Positions 11,944 through 22,864 of a stretch of 64,000 nt of DNA are shown here, piece by piece. Below the pieces are notes generated by a model. The model did no database searches and had not been told where the DNA came from. It saw only the letters and a list, made by a program, of their open reading frames with translations. Both the position numbers and the translations under genes were made by a program. Each line of letters opens with the position of its first letter. Positions within the stretch are counted from its first letter, which is position 1. The DNA is from Ryuthela nishihirai (Eukaryota; Arthropoda; Arachnida; Araneae; Heptathelidae): contig JAWZYU010000010.1 in assembly GCA_038380435.1 (NCBI GenBank), forward strand, positions 49,650,135 through 49,714,134, in the 5' to 3' direction.

Positions 11944-12349
11944 GAAGTCCCAGTCAGCCAGAAAGCTTCAATCTAGGTAACTACTGATGAAAAACTATTT
12001 TAAATTAGTTCAAAAATAAAATATTTAAGTTTAATATCAAGTATACTCATTTCAAATAATCATTCAAATATTCAAAATAGAACGTTTTGTAATAATTATT
12101 ATCATTCAGATGTATATAAATAAATTATATATATTGTTATAAAAAAATTTAACGGATGAAAAATTAGCGTGAGTTTGAAAGAATATTTAGCAACAATAAT
12201 TTTAAAATAAAGTAATTTATTAGAAAAGTATGAATAAAAACATTTATATAAATTAAATTCGACTAACAGAATCCTTTATATTCATCAGTATGAAAATAAA
12301 CCATCAGAACAATGTAGCACTTTTTTACTATTCCTACAAATAACTACAG

Positions 12350-13620
12350 GAAACAAAATTACAACACCTGGAAGGATTATTGCCATTTTATTGAAATGCG
12401 GGCAGCTGTTAATATACACTGAGAAGTGCGATTGATTAGATTATCAAAAAAATGGAAAATTAGCACTTTACCTACACAATAAAGCAGTATAATTAGCATT
12501 ATGTTGAACCACCCCGCGCAGCAATGCATTTATGAACACAGCGGGGAAGGCTATAGCACAGCTCTGTAGTGTCCTCTTGAGGAATAAAATGCCAAATACC
12601 CCAAAGTCGCTCTTTATGTACCACTCAGCGACAGTGATTGGCAGTCCTCTTTGGAATTTTTAGAGCTGTCGGGTTATCATATCCCAGACGCAATAAAATC
12701 AAAGGTCCAGAGAGTGTGCTGGCCATGGTAGTTCCTGAATGTTTTGCCATACAGCCCCCATTAGTCAGTAGATACTGCTGACTAATGGGGGCTGTATGGG
12801 GACGGGAGTTTTCTTGCTGGTAAAAAGTGATGATGTCGCACACACTGGGTAGCGTTTCTTTCCCCTGGATGACGTCGAACACGTTGTCTACTGTCGTGCC
12901 GAGCAAGACAAAATCGAGATTCTTTAATAAATGCCACAGTACTCCACCCTTGTTCGTTCCAGTTCTGTCTCAGACGACATCACTGAAGACGTGCTTACAT
13001 GTGGGCAGATGTGAGGGGCAAACGTAGTACCGGACAATAGGCTCGCAATGAAAACAATAAAAGCCTGTTTATCGTACGCCTGGTAGGTATTCGTTGTGTT
13101 GTCTGTTGCCAGTCCCTTTGAAGTTGCTTTGTGGTCGCGAATCTGTCACGCAATGCCATGCGTCGCAAATGGTGGTCCTGTCGCTCCCTGGTCATATGTC
13201 ATCTTCCTGATCCTTGTTGGCGTATGCTGCATCCTTCTTGAACTCACTGGCGCATTATTTGTACGATTGTGCTGGGATTGCGGCCAAAACAAGGTTAGCC
13301 ATATTTCTGTACAACAAACCAGCTTCTCTAAGGGCGATGATTCTTCCACCCTCAAAGTCTATTAACTGTTGGAACGGCTGTTGATATCTGCGTAAGAGCA
13401 TCTTTTGCGGTTTAGAACAATTTCCACAACGTTTTGTCAACCAGGGAGCTTCGATTGCCTTTCTCTGTGTTGGATGTTCCGTATCTATGAAGTCAGCTTG
13501 CACCTGTCCATTCGTTTTGATCGTTCTGCAAATCCTAATCATTTCCATGCATTTCCATACACTACCCTGCCTCCTTAAATTTCGTGACATTTGCATAATT
13601 TCTTGCAAGTGTTGCATTTT
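12350..13620 (-). pseudogene. Tc1-like transposase fossil
   Basis: Minus-strand fragments in several frames follow Tc1 order. 13618-13500: a leader. 13195-12995: RERQDHHLRRMALRDRFATT, the second helix-turn-helix region. 13080-12900: unreadable. 12835-12780: ITFYQQENSRPHTAPISQQ, where Tc1 proteins have FQQDNARPHTA, so the catalytic Asp is replaced by Glu. Then LPWPAHSLDL in a shifted frame. Frame breaks are numerous, and a hairpin lies just after the PHTA motif. Terminal repeats were not identified with confidence. Confidence 0.72.
12747..12799. repeat. 24-bp-arm hairpin inside the Tc1 fossil
   Basis: The arms at 12747-12770 and 12776-12799 differ at one position. The right arm (plus strand) encodes the native PHTAPISQQ segment on the minus strand. 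The left arm replaces what should follow it, so it is the inserted inverted copy. Confidence 0.85.
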
Positions 13621-13639
13621 TTATTTCTTTTAGAGTATG

Positions 13640-16600
13640 TTCAGAAAATAAAGAAGCCACTCACAAAATATGGACCTTCTACTTCGGCTATTCCTAAGAG
13701 ACTGAATGAAAACCATCGAAAATAGAGCGTAGTACCTGTATTTCGGGTGTTAATAGAATTCTATTGAAGATAACCGAGGGGGACGTGCATTGACTTCTTT
13801 GAAATGGAAGCTTCCCTGGAAAGGTCCATAATGTAGTACATTCTAAACTTTGTGGGATTGTAAAGAGTAAAAAAAACGACAGTTAAGAAGGTGATATTCT
13901 AAATCCATAACAGCATATTTTATGTAATTTTGGTTTGTATTGTAATAATTTGTTTAAAAAAACTAACAAATTTATACTTTGGGAAGTATATTATTCCTAA
14001 TGTCTCTTCTGCCTCAGATCTGGTGAAGTCTCCTCGCACCCCTTAGAACATCCTCGCCGCTCTCCATTTCGTTCCACATTGAGAGCGATTTAGGTATTAG
14101 CAAAATGTCTCTGAGCTAACTTTATTTGTAAATATTTTCTCATTCTACTTTTTAACTGAAATGTTGCGAAATACCGTAAAAAGTGAATGTAATAAATTAA
14201 CATTATACACAACACAAATTTTCTAACATCCAATAACACTTAAAAAGCAATTTATTCATTTTGAAATTGAAACTTTTTTCCTTTTTCTTTGCGTTGTTAA
14301 TGAATTATGAGTATGTGAACACTTCTATGTTGTATGAATGAAAAGATCTGTTCAGTGCTCCCTATCTTTGAAATGTGCCTCTTATAGCAAAATATCACAC
14401 GAAATAAATTTAAAATCTTGATTAATTAATTTATTAATGTTAAATTTAAACTGACCTTTGTGACATGCAGCTGCTTGAATTAAAAAAAATCATTGGGATT
14501 TAAAACATTTTTTTCCTTTTAAAAATTTAAAAGGACATAATTTTGCTTCTACTTAAATAAAGAAATTTTAACACCTGAATATATTTGTCTACTACTCAGT
14601 TAAAGATTACCCAACAGACACATGCCTAGGGGTCCTTCCTTAGCAAGGCTACCTTGATAAAAGAAATAGGATGATTGGTAATAATAAAAAGGATCTTTTC
14701 ATATTTTTGGGTTCGAATAATTTTTTGTTGCATCAACACGTTCTACAGGTTATTAGAATTTCTCAATTAATTATTTAACAACCGGTTAAATGAAACCATT
14801 TCGCCAGATCTTTTGATGTTGTGCTTGAATCTTTTCCTACTTACACAAAGAATAATATCAATCAAGATTGGACATGGAAAGGTCTTGAACAAACACCAGA
14901 AAATTTTGCAATATTAAAATAATTGAAGTTTTGTCTAAAATTATAGCTAAATTTGAAAATTTAACTTAAAGTATTTATTTTAAAGTGCAATCAAATGCGA
15001 TAAGGTAGTTATTAAAATTTTAAAAATATATATGTAAAAATTAATAGTTACCTATATTTTAACCAGTTAACCTCTCTAGGTTACGTTAACTAGCAACTGA
15101 TTCGATTCACTCGGAGTGGCTCACCCAAAGAATCAAATGAGTCAAAAGAACGAATCTGTTTAATGACTCTTCTAAGTGAGTCCATTCAAAAAAAAAAAAT
15201 CGTTACCCATAGAGTCCCATAGTTTTAACGAAGGTATCGCAGTGCCTATATGAAAGAGGCCCGAAAACTCCAAAAACCCTGCCACGGGAAATTTTTTTTT
15301 GTCTGTAGCTGGTTTTGAACCAGATTTTGGTATCACGACACAAGCGACACTGCACGATGCCACAGTTTGAATTATTGTTTGAACCGGTGCCTACGTAATG
15401 AGAATGCCTGCGGATTTCAAGACGTGAAGCGACAGCAGAGCTAGTTACATTTTCGTCCACTTGGCGCTGGCGATTGCCTGTTTTGATTGTTACTTGCTTC
15501 GTAACAGTATAGGTTATTACGCTGTTTACTGCTTGCTTCAAAATTGGATTTTGATACGAATTTGTTCGTAAGTAATTATTTACTATTCTGTCTACTTTCT
15601 GCTGATTTTAACTAGAATTCTGAACGATGATGCAGTATTGTGTGATGTTTTGCAGAAGCGAAAGTCAGTTTCTATCGAATCTATTCCAAACTGGATCTGC
15701 AAGACAGGTGGCTGCACCAATATGTCGTTAACGTAACGATGACATGAGTAATTGGAAAAAAATTTCTGAGATCACTTTTGAATAAATAATATTTTGGAAT
15801 CGCAGAAACCTTTACAATATATGGAACTGAGTTACATTGCCCTAACAAAATATTAGAGAATTTCTGTGATATGTGAATGGGAATCTTAATATAAATTCAA
15901 GATTATAATTTTATCTATTTAAATCTCGATTTTCAACAGCATTCGTCTAGTATTTAAGGATTCATTATTCCCGTTTGTATCTCTGAGAAAGATTCTTGTT
16001 TATTGTACTTGATTAGCCATTTGTCTGATTCTTTCTTTCTCTCGACTTATCCTCGGATTTACCATGACTTCGACCAGATCGCTATATACTTACCATTAGC
16101 GTAGGCTAGCTTACCGCGGAACGGTGCTGCCCTCATGGGCGCGCTTGCTAACACGGAGAATCGCCGAAATTAGCAGGCATTTCCATTACGTAGGCACCGG
16201 TTTGAACGTAGCCGAATAGATCGCAGACAATCCAACAAGCATTGCCCTCTATCTTCTGAAATAGGTACTAGTGAATGACAGAACTGCAATTTATCGTTCT
16301 TCTTTGCCTATTTATCTATTAAATATTACCTAACCGTAACCAATACTGTAATTGGGTAATAGAGTTTTTCATTTGTATATATATATATCTTGGTTTAAAT
16401 ATGGTTGTTAATTTTAATGTAGTTAGGTAAGTTTTTAATTATTTAATATTATATACAGTGAACTTTTTTTTCCTCTATCACCTCTTGTGATCTTGGTATT
16501 AGGTCAGGATATTTCGTGTTGAGAGTAAAACGCTGCGATAATTAATATTGAATTTAATAAAAGAAAAGTAATTATTTCATACGCATATCGTGCTGGAAAG

Positions 16601-16880
16601 GAATTAGGTTTCGATGCAGTGTACAGCTCTCAGCCGTCAATTATTCCGTTTCACGTGCTAATCCAACGAAGTTGAGATGAAGCCCTAACATAAAAAGTAG
16701 TCCCTAACCACCAAAACCAAATAATCTCATTCAAGATATTATAATGAAGTTATATATCGGTAAACAACAAATCTCTATTTTGCACCTAAACTCCATTTTT
16801 AAAAACCCACATTGCTATGACATTAAAAACTAAATAATTAAGCGGATGGATAAATTATAATGCAGCCATTCTGGCGATTT
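13640..16880. other. Intergenic stretch with little recognisable content
   Basis: It is AT-rich and no exon is supported. 15310-15366 (minus) looks like a weak tRNA-derived head (B-box-like GGTTCAAAACC). 15824-16000 resembles one arm of the foldback family at 46160 (TTGCCCTAACAAAATATTAG). About 45 bases near 15375-15420 recur inverted near 16170-16210 (ACGTAGGCACCGGTTTGAAC). A (TA)n run lies near 16376-16388. Confidence 0.5.
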
Positions 16881-16891
16881 TTGGTGAAAAT

Positions 16892-16903
16892 CCAAGATGG
16901 CCG
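16892..16903 (+). promoter_or_regulatory. Possible YY1-type core promoter motif
   Basis: CCAAGATGGCCG fits the AAnATGGCSGC-type YY1 consensus common near animal transcription starts. It lies 107 bases before the ISXO2-type ATG. It is a short motif and could be chance. Confidence 0.25.
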
Positions 16904-17009
16904 TTGAGGGCCGTACATTGTACTTAATTTAGACTTCGGTATTTTTTGCTGTAAAACGTGGCTTTCAACATAATTTTTGTCTTTAGAGATATATTCAGAC
17001 GGTATTAAA

Positions 17010-18191
17010 ATGGCACAGTGTGGTAGTCTTATTAAGGCTGCAGAAATAACTCCTATGACAGAATGTACTATTCTTAATAAAGCTGCAGAAATAAGTCCTG
17101 TGAGAGAATGTAGTAGTCTTAGTAAAGCTGCAGAAATAAGTCCTGTGAGAGAATGTAGTAGTCTTAGTAAAGCTGCAGAAATAAGTCCTGTGAGAGAATG
17201 TAGTAGTCTTAGTAAAGCTGCAGAAATAACTCCTATGACAGAGTGTAGTAGTCAAATAACTGAAAATACTTCTCCTACATTGCTGAAACATTTGATTCTA
17301 CAATTTGCAAAATCTCCACTTGAAAGAATCCAATATTTGCAGAAGATGGGATTATTAAGCAAGGAATACAGCTGCCCTAAATGTCATAATTCAATGAAAC
17401 TAGCAGAAACAAAGACAATCACAGATGGTTATCGCTGGGTGTGTAGGAAGAGATATAAGGGTCAGCAGCATGATATCAATAGGAGTATAAGGAAAGGAAC
17501 TTGGTTTGAAAAGTCCAGAATGCCATTAGAACAGATTATGGAAATAGCCTACATGTGGGTTTTTAACTTTCCCCAGTGCATAGTTCGGCGGGAACTAGAG
17601 ATTGGATCAAAGCATACAACAGCTGATTGGTACAGCTTCTGTAGAGAAATTTGTGTAGATGCTGTGATTGCTAGGTCTCAACCAATAGGTGGGCGTGGCA
17701 AAATTATCGAGATTGATGAGAGCAAATTTGGATCCAACAAATGCCGAAGTGGAATATACGAAAAGGGTGTTTGGGTTTTTGGGGGAGTGGAAAGGGACTC
17801 TGATAAATGCTTTCTTGCTGTGGTTCTGGATCACTCATCTGATACCTTACTCACTGTGATCAAGGAGAAAATTTTACCCGGGTCTAGAATTTATTCAGAT
17901 TGCTGGAAGTCATATAATTGCTTGACAAAGAAAGATTTTGTCAACCTCAAGAATAGTCATTCTTTAGAGTTCATTGATTATGAGGCAGGGTGTTCTGCTA
18001 AAACAATGGAAAAAATGTGGCAGCATGTTAAATTAACTCTAACAAGAAGCAGTGTGGATGATATGTTTTTTGGCTATCTGGCTGAATTTATGTATAAGAA
18101 AAGGTTGAAAAACATTGCAGACCCTTTTCTTGAGTTTATTGCTGATATTAAAATGTTATATCCTCCAGCTGTCTGTGATGAACAGGAGTAA
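17010..18191 (+). CDS. ISXO2-like/Merlin-type DDE transposase, intact
   Basis: The protein is 393 residues from the ATG at 17010; the open frame extends 33 bases upstream without another ATG. Residues 5-79 are five 15-residue repeats (e.g. SSLSKAAEISPVREC). After a short linker come a zinc-ribbon-like C122-x2-C125 and C145, then SIRKGTWFEKS, typical of ISXO2/IS1595 proteins. The catalytic triad is complete: D236 (EIDESKFGS), D297 (IYSDCWKSY) and E334 (KTMEKMWQHVK). The 36 residues between the last two are as in Merlin elements. No stop or frameshift is present, unlike every other transposase here. A tttttgtctttag sequence ending at 16986 would serve as a splice acceptor, so a 5' exon is possible. 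I found no Merlin terminal repeats. It is either a recently active Merlin copy or a retained host gene. Confidence 0.87.
   Translation: MAQCGSLIKAAEITPMTECTILNKAAEISPVRECSSLSKAAEISPVRECSSLSKAAEISPVRECSSLSKAAEITPMTECSSQITENTSPTLLKHLILQFAKSPLERIQYLQKMGLLSKEYSCPKCHNSMKLAETKTITDGYRWVCRKRYKGQQHDINRSIRKGTWFEKSRMPLEQIMEIAYMWVFNFPQCIVRRELEIGSKHTTADWYSFCREICVDAVIARSQPIGGRGKIIEIDESKFGSNKCRSGIYEKGVWVFGGVERDSDKCFLAVVLDHSSDTLLTVIKEKILPGSRIYSDCWKSYNCLTKKDFVNLKNSHSLEFIDYEAGCSAKTMEKMWQHVKLTLTRSSVDDMFFGYLAEFMYKKRLKNIADPFLEFIADIKMLYPPAVCDEQE
17022..17246 (+). repeat. 45-bp coding minisatellite, five units
   Basis: Five in-frame 45-bp units encode the KAAEIxPxxEC repeats. The three central ones are nearly identical in DNA and the outer two diverge (ITPMTEC version), the usual picture of expansion from the middle. 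Confidence 0.92.
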
Positions 18192-19080
18192 ATCATATCT
18201 CAGTAAATATTCCAAATTTTTATTGTTTTTTTTTTATGCTGACTTTAAAATATAGTTTGATGTTTTTCTATGTTTGCAGATTTTTTGTGTTGGAGCAGTG
18301 TTTAGTAATATGCATTGTTATTGATTTGATGTTTCTAATGAAATTATTTAGAGCCAGAGTTATGTTTTAAATGCATAAACTAGGTTTTGTGCATTCTGAT
18401 TTTTTTAAAATACGTTTTGGTGTTTCCTTTTAGTGTGGAAATTCCATATTTATGAATATTAATCAAATATGTCTCAAGGTGGAAGTGACTATGCTTACTG
18501 TTAAAGACTATTTTGTCTTTGTGTCATTGTCCAGAGTATGCAGGGAGAAACAAATAACTGCTGAGGGGCTGTACACTGCACTTTTGCCAAGCAATGGTAT
18601 TTAACTAAAGTGAATGAGATATGACCATCACTAAAATGAACAACTGATATATTTCTCCACCTACCTTGAATATTTAAAGAAAAAAAAATGTAAATTTTAA
18701 ATTAAAATACAAAGAATGACAAAAGTAACATTGATATTCAGCATAGGCTCTTTGCTGATGTACATATTTCCCCAGAGATTGCTTCTTTAACTGTTTTGTC
18801 ATTGGCAAATATATTTTCTAAGTTTCTTTTTCTATTGATAATATAACCCTTTTTAAAGCATTTCATCCAAATAATGCTATATGTATCCTAAAAAATTATT
18901 TCCCTCAAGTTATGTCATGGATACAATCTTATAAAACCAAGTGTATCTCGAAAACACCTTGGGTAGAATTTTCCCATATAAGCCTAATGCCATAATGAAT
19001 GATGTGTTCTTAGTTCAAAAATTTCAATATAATCTTTATATAGTTATAGTGAATGTAGTTGATACATAGATGCACTAAAA
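18192..19080. other. 3' flank of the ISXO2-type gene, no features
   Basis: It is AT-rich and no further exon, element end or clear AATAAA close to the stop was recognised. An ATTAAA lies near 18700. Confidence 0.5.
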
Positions 19081-19109
19081 GTATAAGATAACAACTGAAA
19101 TATATTAGG

Positions 19110-19345
19110 AAGCAGGCCTGGTGCTAAAAAAAAATTGAGGAGGGGACACCAAGAAGCAATCGATCTTAAAAAATATATAAATTCCAATAAATTTCCAATG
19201 CAGTATAACATTTTCCCCTCCATTTTTGAAAAATACATTAAATTTAAATAAGTTTAATAATTTTTTCCCTCTATTACCCTTACTAGCATTCTAAAAGGTA
19301 TGTAAGTGATGCCTACCCACCCTAGATCAGGTCCTACTTACAAGT
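19110..19345. repeat. Unclassified medium-copy repeat
   Basis: It begins AGGCCTGGTGCTAAAA and ends near CCCTAGATCAGGTCCTA, a weak inverted pair. The block CCCTCTATTACCCTTACTAG recurs near 11280 and inverted near 49310. 47041-47090 starts similarly (caggctcggatctagaaaaa). Confidence 0.35.
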
Positions 19346-19544
19346 GTAAATAGGGTATTGGATGGCTTGACATCTGGATTTCTTTGGATGAGATAAGTGC
19401 CACACACCTATTATTATTATACTTATTATTATTACCTATTTCTCATGCTTATATAATTGAGGGTGGAGTTATATAAACATGAGGAATAGGTAAATCCAGA
19501 CCATAAAAAATTAATCTAAGTAAGGCCACATCTCGAATTGTGTC

Positions 19545-19850
19545 CTTCATTTTTCTGAACCATGACCTCCTGATAACATGTTGGGTGCTTTGACCCTTGA
19601 GCTACCAGCTGCCGAACAATTATCTTGTATTAGTGGCTCTAAGCATTATACCATAGAGTTAGTCATTAGAAATGTGTCTGACTGTAATTGAAGACTGCTC
19701 TAGAAGGCACTATATCATATAATGATAGTGCAAAAAATCATAAAATGTCAATAGGATGGTATTTTTTTTAAGCCAACATTCCAGGTATCAAGCATAAGTA
19801 TTAATGTTGAAATAATAGGAAATCACAGATGTGTACCTATTGGTGATATG
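19545..19850 (-). mobile_element. SINE-C copy, diverged
   Basis: 19580-19615 reads on the minus strand as a tRNA-like head (TGGTAGCTCAAGGGTCAAAG), and 19545-19580 as B-box-like sequence. 19803-19850 carries the family's 3' block (catatcaccaataggtaca, cacatctgtgatttc). The order of the parts on this strand is rearranged, so two fragments may be involved. Confidence 0.4.
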
Positions 19851-20165
19851 TTGAATAATATAGAGTAATAATAAAAATTACAGTAGAGGTTCACAGTGCA
19901 GTAATTAAAATTAAACTGAAATCTTTAATTCTCTATGACATTTATTATGTTAAATGTTTTTAAGATCAATAAATGTTCTCTGCTATCAAGTATCAAAAGT
20001 TATTAAGGAGAAATTTATATACCATACCACAGAGGATGGGTAGCAAGAGGAACTTCTGGGAATTTCTTACGGGCAAGTGACGCCTCAGTAGAATTTGAGA
20101 AGGCGATGAGGGATGCTGATAGTTTATTTGCTTAAGGTTTAGTGAAAGAAATAGCCACTAATACT

Positions 20166-20209
20166 TTTGGTAGCATAGAGTGCTTTATTAAGCACTCAAT
20201 GCTACCAAA
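20166..20209. repeat. 20-bp-arm hairpin
   Basis: TTTGGTAGCATAGAGTGCTT is followed, after four bases, by its reverse complement with one mismatch. It lies about 30 bases downstream of the hammerhead-like motif as read on the minus strand. Confidence 0.8.
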
Positions 20210-20239
20210 TTATACTATCATATAAGTTTTGAGTTCCAC

Positions 20240-20273
20240 GACGTGTTTTTCGCACCCTTGGGTGCATCATCAG
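20240..20273 (-). ncRNA. Hammerhead-ribozyme-like motif
   Basis: The minus strand has CTGATGA (20273-20267), a T, then GCACC-CAAG-GGTGC as stem II, then GAAA and ACACGTC. This is the order of a type I hammerhead with a very short stem III and cleavage after GTC (between 20240 and 20239). Flanking bases can form a short, bulged stem I (C:G, then TTC with GAA). The unpaired T between core and stem II is not canonical, and self-cleavage is untested. Such motifs are known from the terminal repeats of Penelope-like retroelements. Confidence 0.45.
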
Positions 20274-20387
20274 GTTTGAAGTGAGCAGCTTTAAATATTG
20301 CACGAGAGGCAGTTGGTTGTTAGTGATGGCTGTTTTCCTTTGCTTTCAAAACTATTAAGTTGTACATTGTCATTAGCAGTGTGGTAT

Positions 20388-20560
20388 CTGAACCCACTAC
20401 CTCCTCATAACACATAAGGTGCTCTCACCACTGAGCTACCAGACATCGAACAATGTGGGTTCAGATCCCACCCAGCTAATGACAGTTTTGCCTCTATATT
20501 CATTCTGCATATCACCAACAGGTGCATATCTGTGATTTCTTATTATTTCAATCTCAAATG
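20388..20560. mobile_element. SINE-C: two partial copies head to head
   Basis: 20370-20447 on the minus strand reads as a tRNA-like head (TAGCTCAGTGGTGAGAGCA, then GGGTTCAGATACC) and continues leftward into gctaatgaca. From 20450 the plus strand restarts at the B box (GGGTTCAGATCCCACCC), again passes gctaatgaca, and runs to the tail gcatatcaccaacaggtgca. The pair is partly palindromic. Confidence 0.55.
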
Positions 20561-20614
20561 AGTTTTGGAAGTCAAGTTTCTGAAGATAGATATTTTTAGG
20601 CAAATAAAAAACAA

Positions 20615-20875
20615 AGGTATTTTTTTTATTTACCTTCTTATATGCACCCTAAAATGTAGATGAAACTAAAGCTTATTTATAGTGCATGCAGTCACTGAAT
20701 TGATATTCACTTCAAAGGAAGATAGATGGGTGCTAATTTACCTACTCAACAAAAATTGCTGGTGCTCTATCTTCCTTTGAAGTGAAAACAAATTCAATGA
20801 CTGATTGCACCATTGATATGCTGTAGTTTTATTTTCTGCTTTTTAGAGTGCATTTGGGAAGATAAGCATTTTTTT
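20615..20875. mobile_element. Foldback element, about 115-bp inverted arms
   Basis: The arms are about 20615-20740 and 20763-20875. The inner parts (TTCACTTCAAAGGAAGATAG and complement) are identical; outer parts are diverged but alignable (tatgcaccctaaaa against aatgcactctaaaa). The short loop is AT-rich and there is no coding capacity. Confidence 0.7.
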
Positions 20876-21789
20876 TCTGAATTTTTTAATTTATATTTTT
20901 AACATTTTAATAAACAGTGGTTGCAAAAAGACCACCTCTGATATTGACTAATTTATTCGCATCACAAGTGTAGGATATTTAACATTAATATTTCAGCATC
21001 ATGATATTCCGTAACACTAATGGTAATACTTTGAATGTATATATAAGCTCTATCAGATATTGTAGTACTAGGTTCAGCTTACTTCTATGGGAAATGATTG
21101 CTAATTCACATAGTGAAACAAATGGTTCCACATTTGCCTTATAAGTGCAGTAAATATGATATTTGTACCATTAGTTTTGTGTGAATATTTCCATAGTTAC
21201 ATATATAAAATGTTATTAATGTTAATAAAATTATTTCTTCAAAATTGTTCTTTGAAAAAATTGATCTGCCTATTGATTGGAAAATTTATGCTGAGATTCA
21301 TGTCTTCTTCACTGTGCTTAAGCAAAATTATAAATCACGATCGGAGTGTAGTAAACAAGTATAGACAGATTTAATTCAGGCATTTTTATTTGCAATTTTT
21401 TTTAAGTAAATGCTTCTGCGAGTATAAATAAATTTTGGAAGGTGTTTCACTAAGTCATTTCGTAGCTTGTTTGCTGCAAAAGTATTAGTATTCAGTGATC
21501 TTTAGGGTTTTACTGCATTTTTTAAACACTTGGCGAAATATCATTAGTTTTAAGAATATATAGTTACTTCTCAATATTCTTAATAATTAAAATGCAATTT
21601 TACATGTAGTGCATTTTTAAGGTTTTTTATTGTTGAATATGATAATATTGTAATGTATTGTAATCTGAAAATATACACTAATGTGTCATATAAAAAGTTG
21701 TAGAACAATTTTCTTTTATATTTCATAAATAATACAGTTGCAAAATGTGAAAAAACAAACTTAGAGACACTGCAAATAGGTTGCATTGT

Positions 21790-21850
21790 TTACATCCTGA
21801 ACAGCATTTGTTTTTGTTACACATTGAGCTAAATGATGAGATCATGTTAA
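21790..21850 (-). mobile_element. SINE-A 3'-end fragment, very old
   Basis: Only the last 50-60 bases are recognisable (cctgaacagcatttgt and attgagctaaatgatgaga). 20880-21790 and 21850-22260 contain nothing else I can assign. Confidence 0.45.
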
Positions 21851-22272
21851 CTTTGAATTTCATGTTGGCAGAGATTCCTGGACAGCTCTTGTAGATATAG
21901 TGTGTCTCATGTCCAGTTTATCTAGTATTTCTTGATGCTTGAGAAATGGTCTCTGTACATCAGCTAGGGCTGCATCAACTCAAAGCATTTGTAAAGCAAC
22001 TTGTCCCAGGCAATGCAAAGTTTTGTCCACTTTAAAAAATAAATTATACATTCCTTTTAACCCTGTATTGCTACAAAGGTATACTGATGATTTTGGTGCC
22101 CTTAGCAAACTGTCTGGTTCACTGATATATCAGGTTGATCCTGGACTAGACTAAAACAAGGGGAGAAATTTAAGTCTGAACCTCTGAATATTAATTTTGA
22201 GGCTTAATAAGGATGTACATCTTAGATCCCATGGTTAAAAATACAATATCTAACACTAGAGTTGGTCTAAGG

Positions 22273-22472
22273 CAGTGGTTCTCAACCTTTTATGCTTCAT
22301 GTACCCTCTGGAAATGTGTATGTAACTGGCGTACCCCTTATATAGATAGATAAAACTATAGTTATAGTATAATAATGCCAACTTAGTGACTTTTTTACTA
22401 GATCTAGTCACCTTTGAACTCTCACGGTGTACCTCAAAAAATTTTGCCACATGCCCCATGTTGGAACCCCTG
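22273..22472 (+). mobile_element. hAT-type MITE with 8-bp target duplication
   Basis: A 200-bp element with ends CAGTGGTTCTCAACC and GTTGGAACCCCTG. Flanks gtctaagg (22265-22272) and gtttaggg (22473-22480) agree at six of eight bases, as expected for an aged hAT duplication. It has no ORF. A small hairpin (TAAAAACCCCT and complement) follows at 22534-22560. Confidence 0.78.
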
Positions 22473-22864
22473 GTTTAGGGGTTTTAGGGTCCATGTCAAT
22501 CAGCCTGTGTTTGGGGGCCTAAAACCTCTGGCCTAAAAACCCCTGGTCTAGGGGTTTTTAACTTTCACTAGGGGTCATAAACTTTCTGCGATGCAGAATT
22601 ACAGGATCCAGGAGAGTCTCTCCAATTTAACAATACCAGTTCTGTGTGGTATTCTAAAGTTGTATTATACTCCACTGTCAACATTGATTGCATCTTGTAT
22701 AAGTTGCATGATTGTACTGCTTTAGTTGTTAAACTTTTTACCTCTAGTATTACATTTACTATGCATCAATTTTCTGCAATTAAATTACTTTTTCTTTTCT
22801 ATTTATAGTGTTTTAATTGATTTCTCTTTATAGAAAATGAAAAACAGTGGCTGCAAAAATCTAA

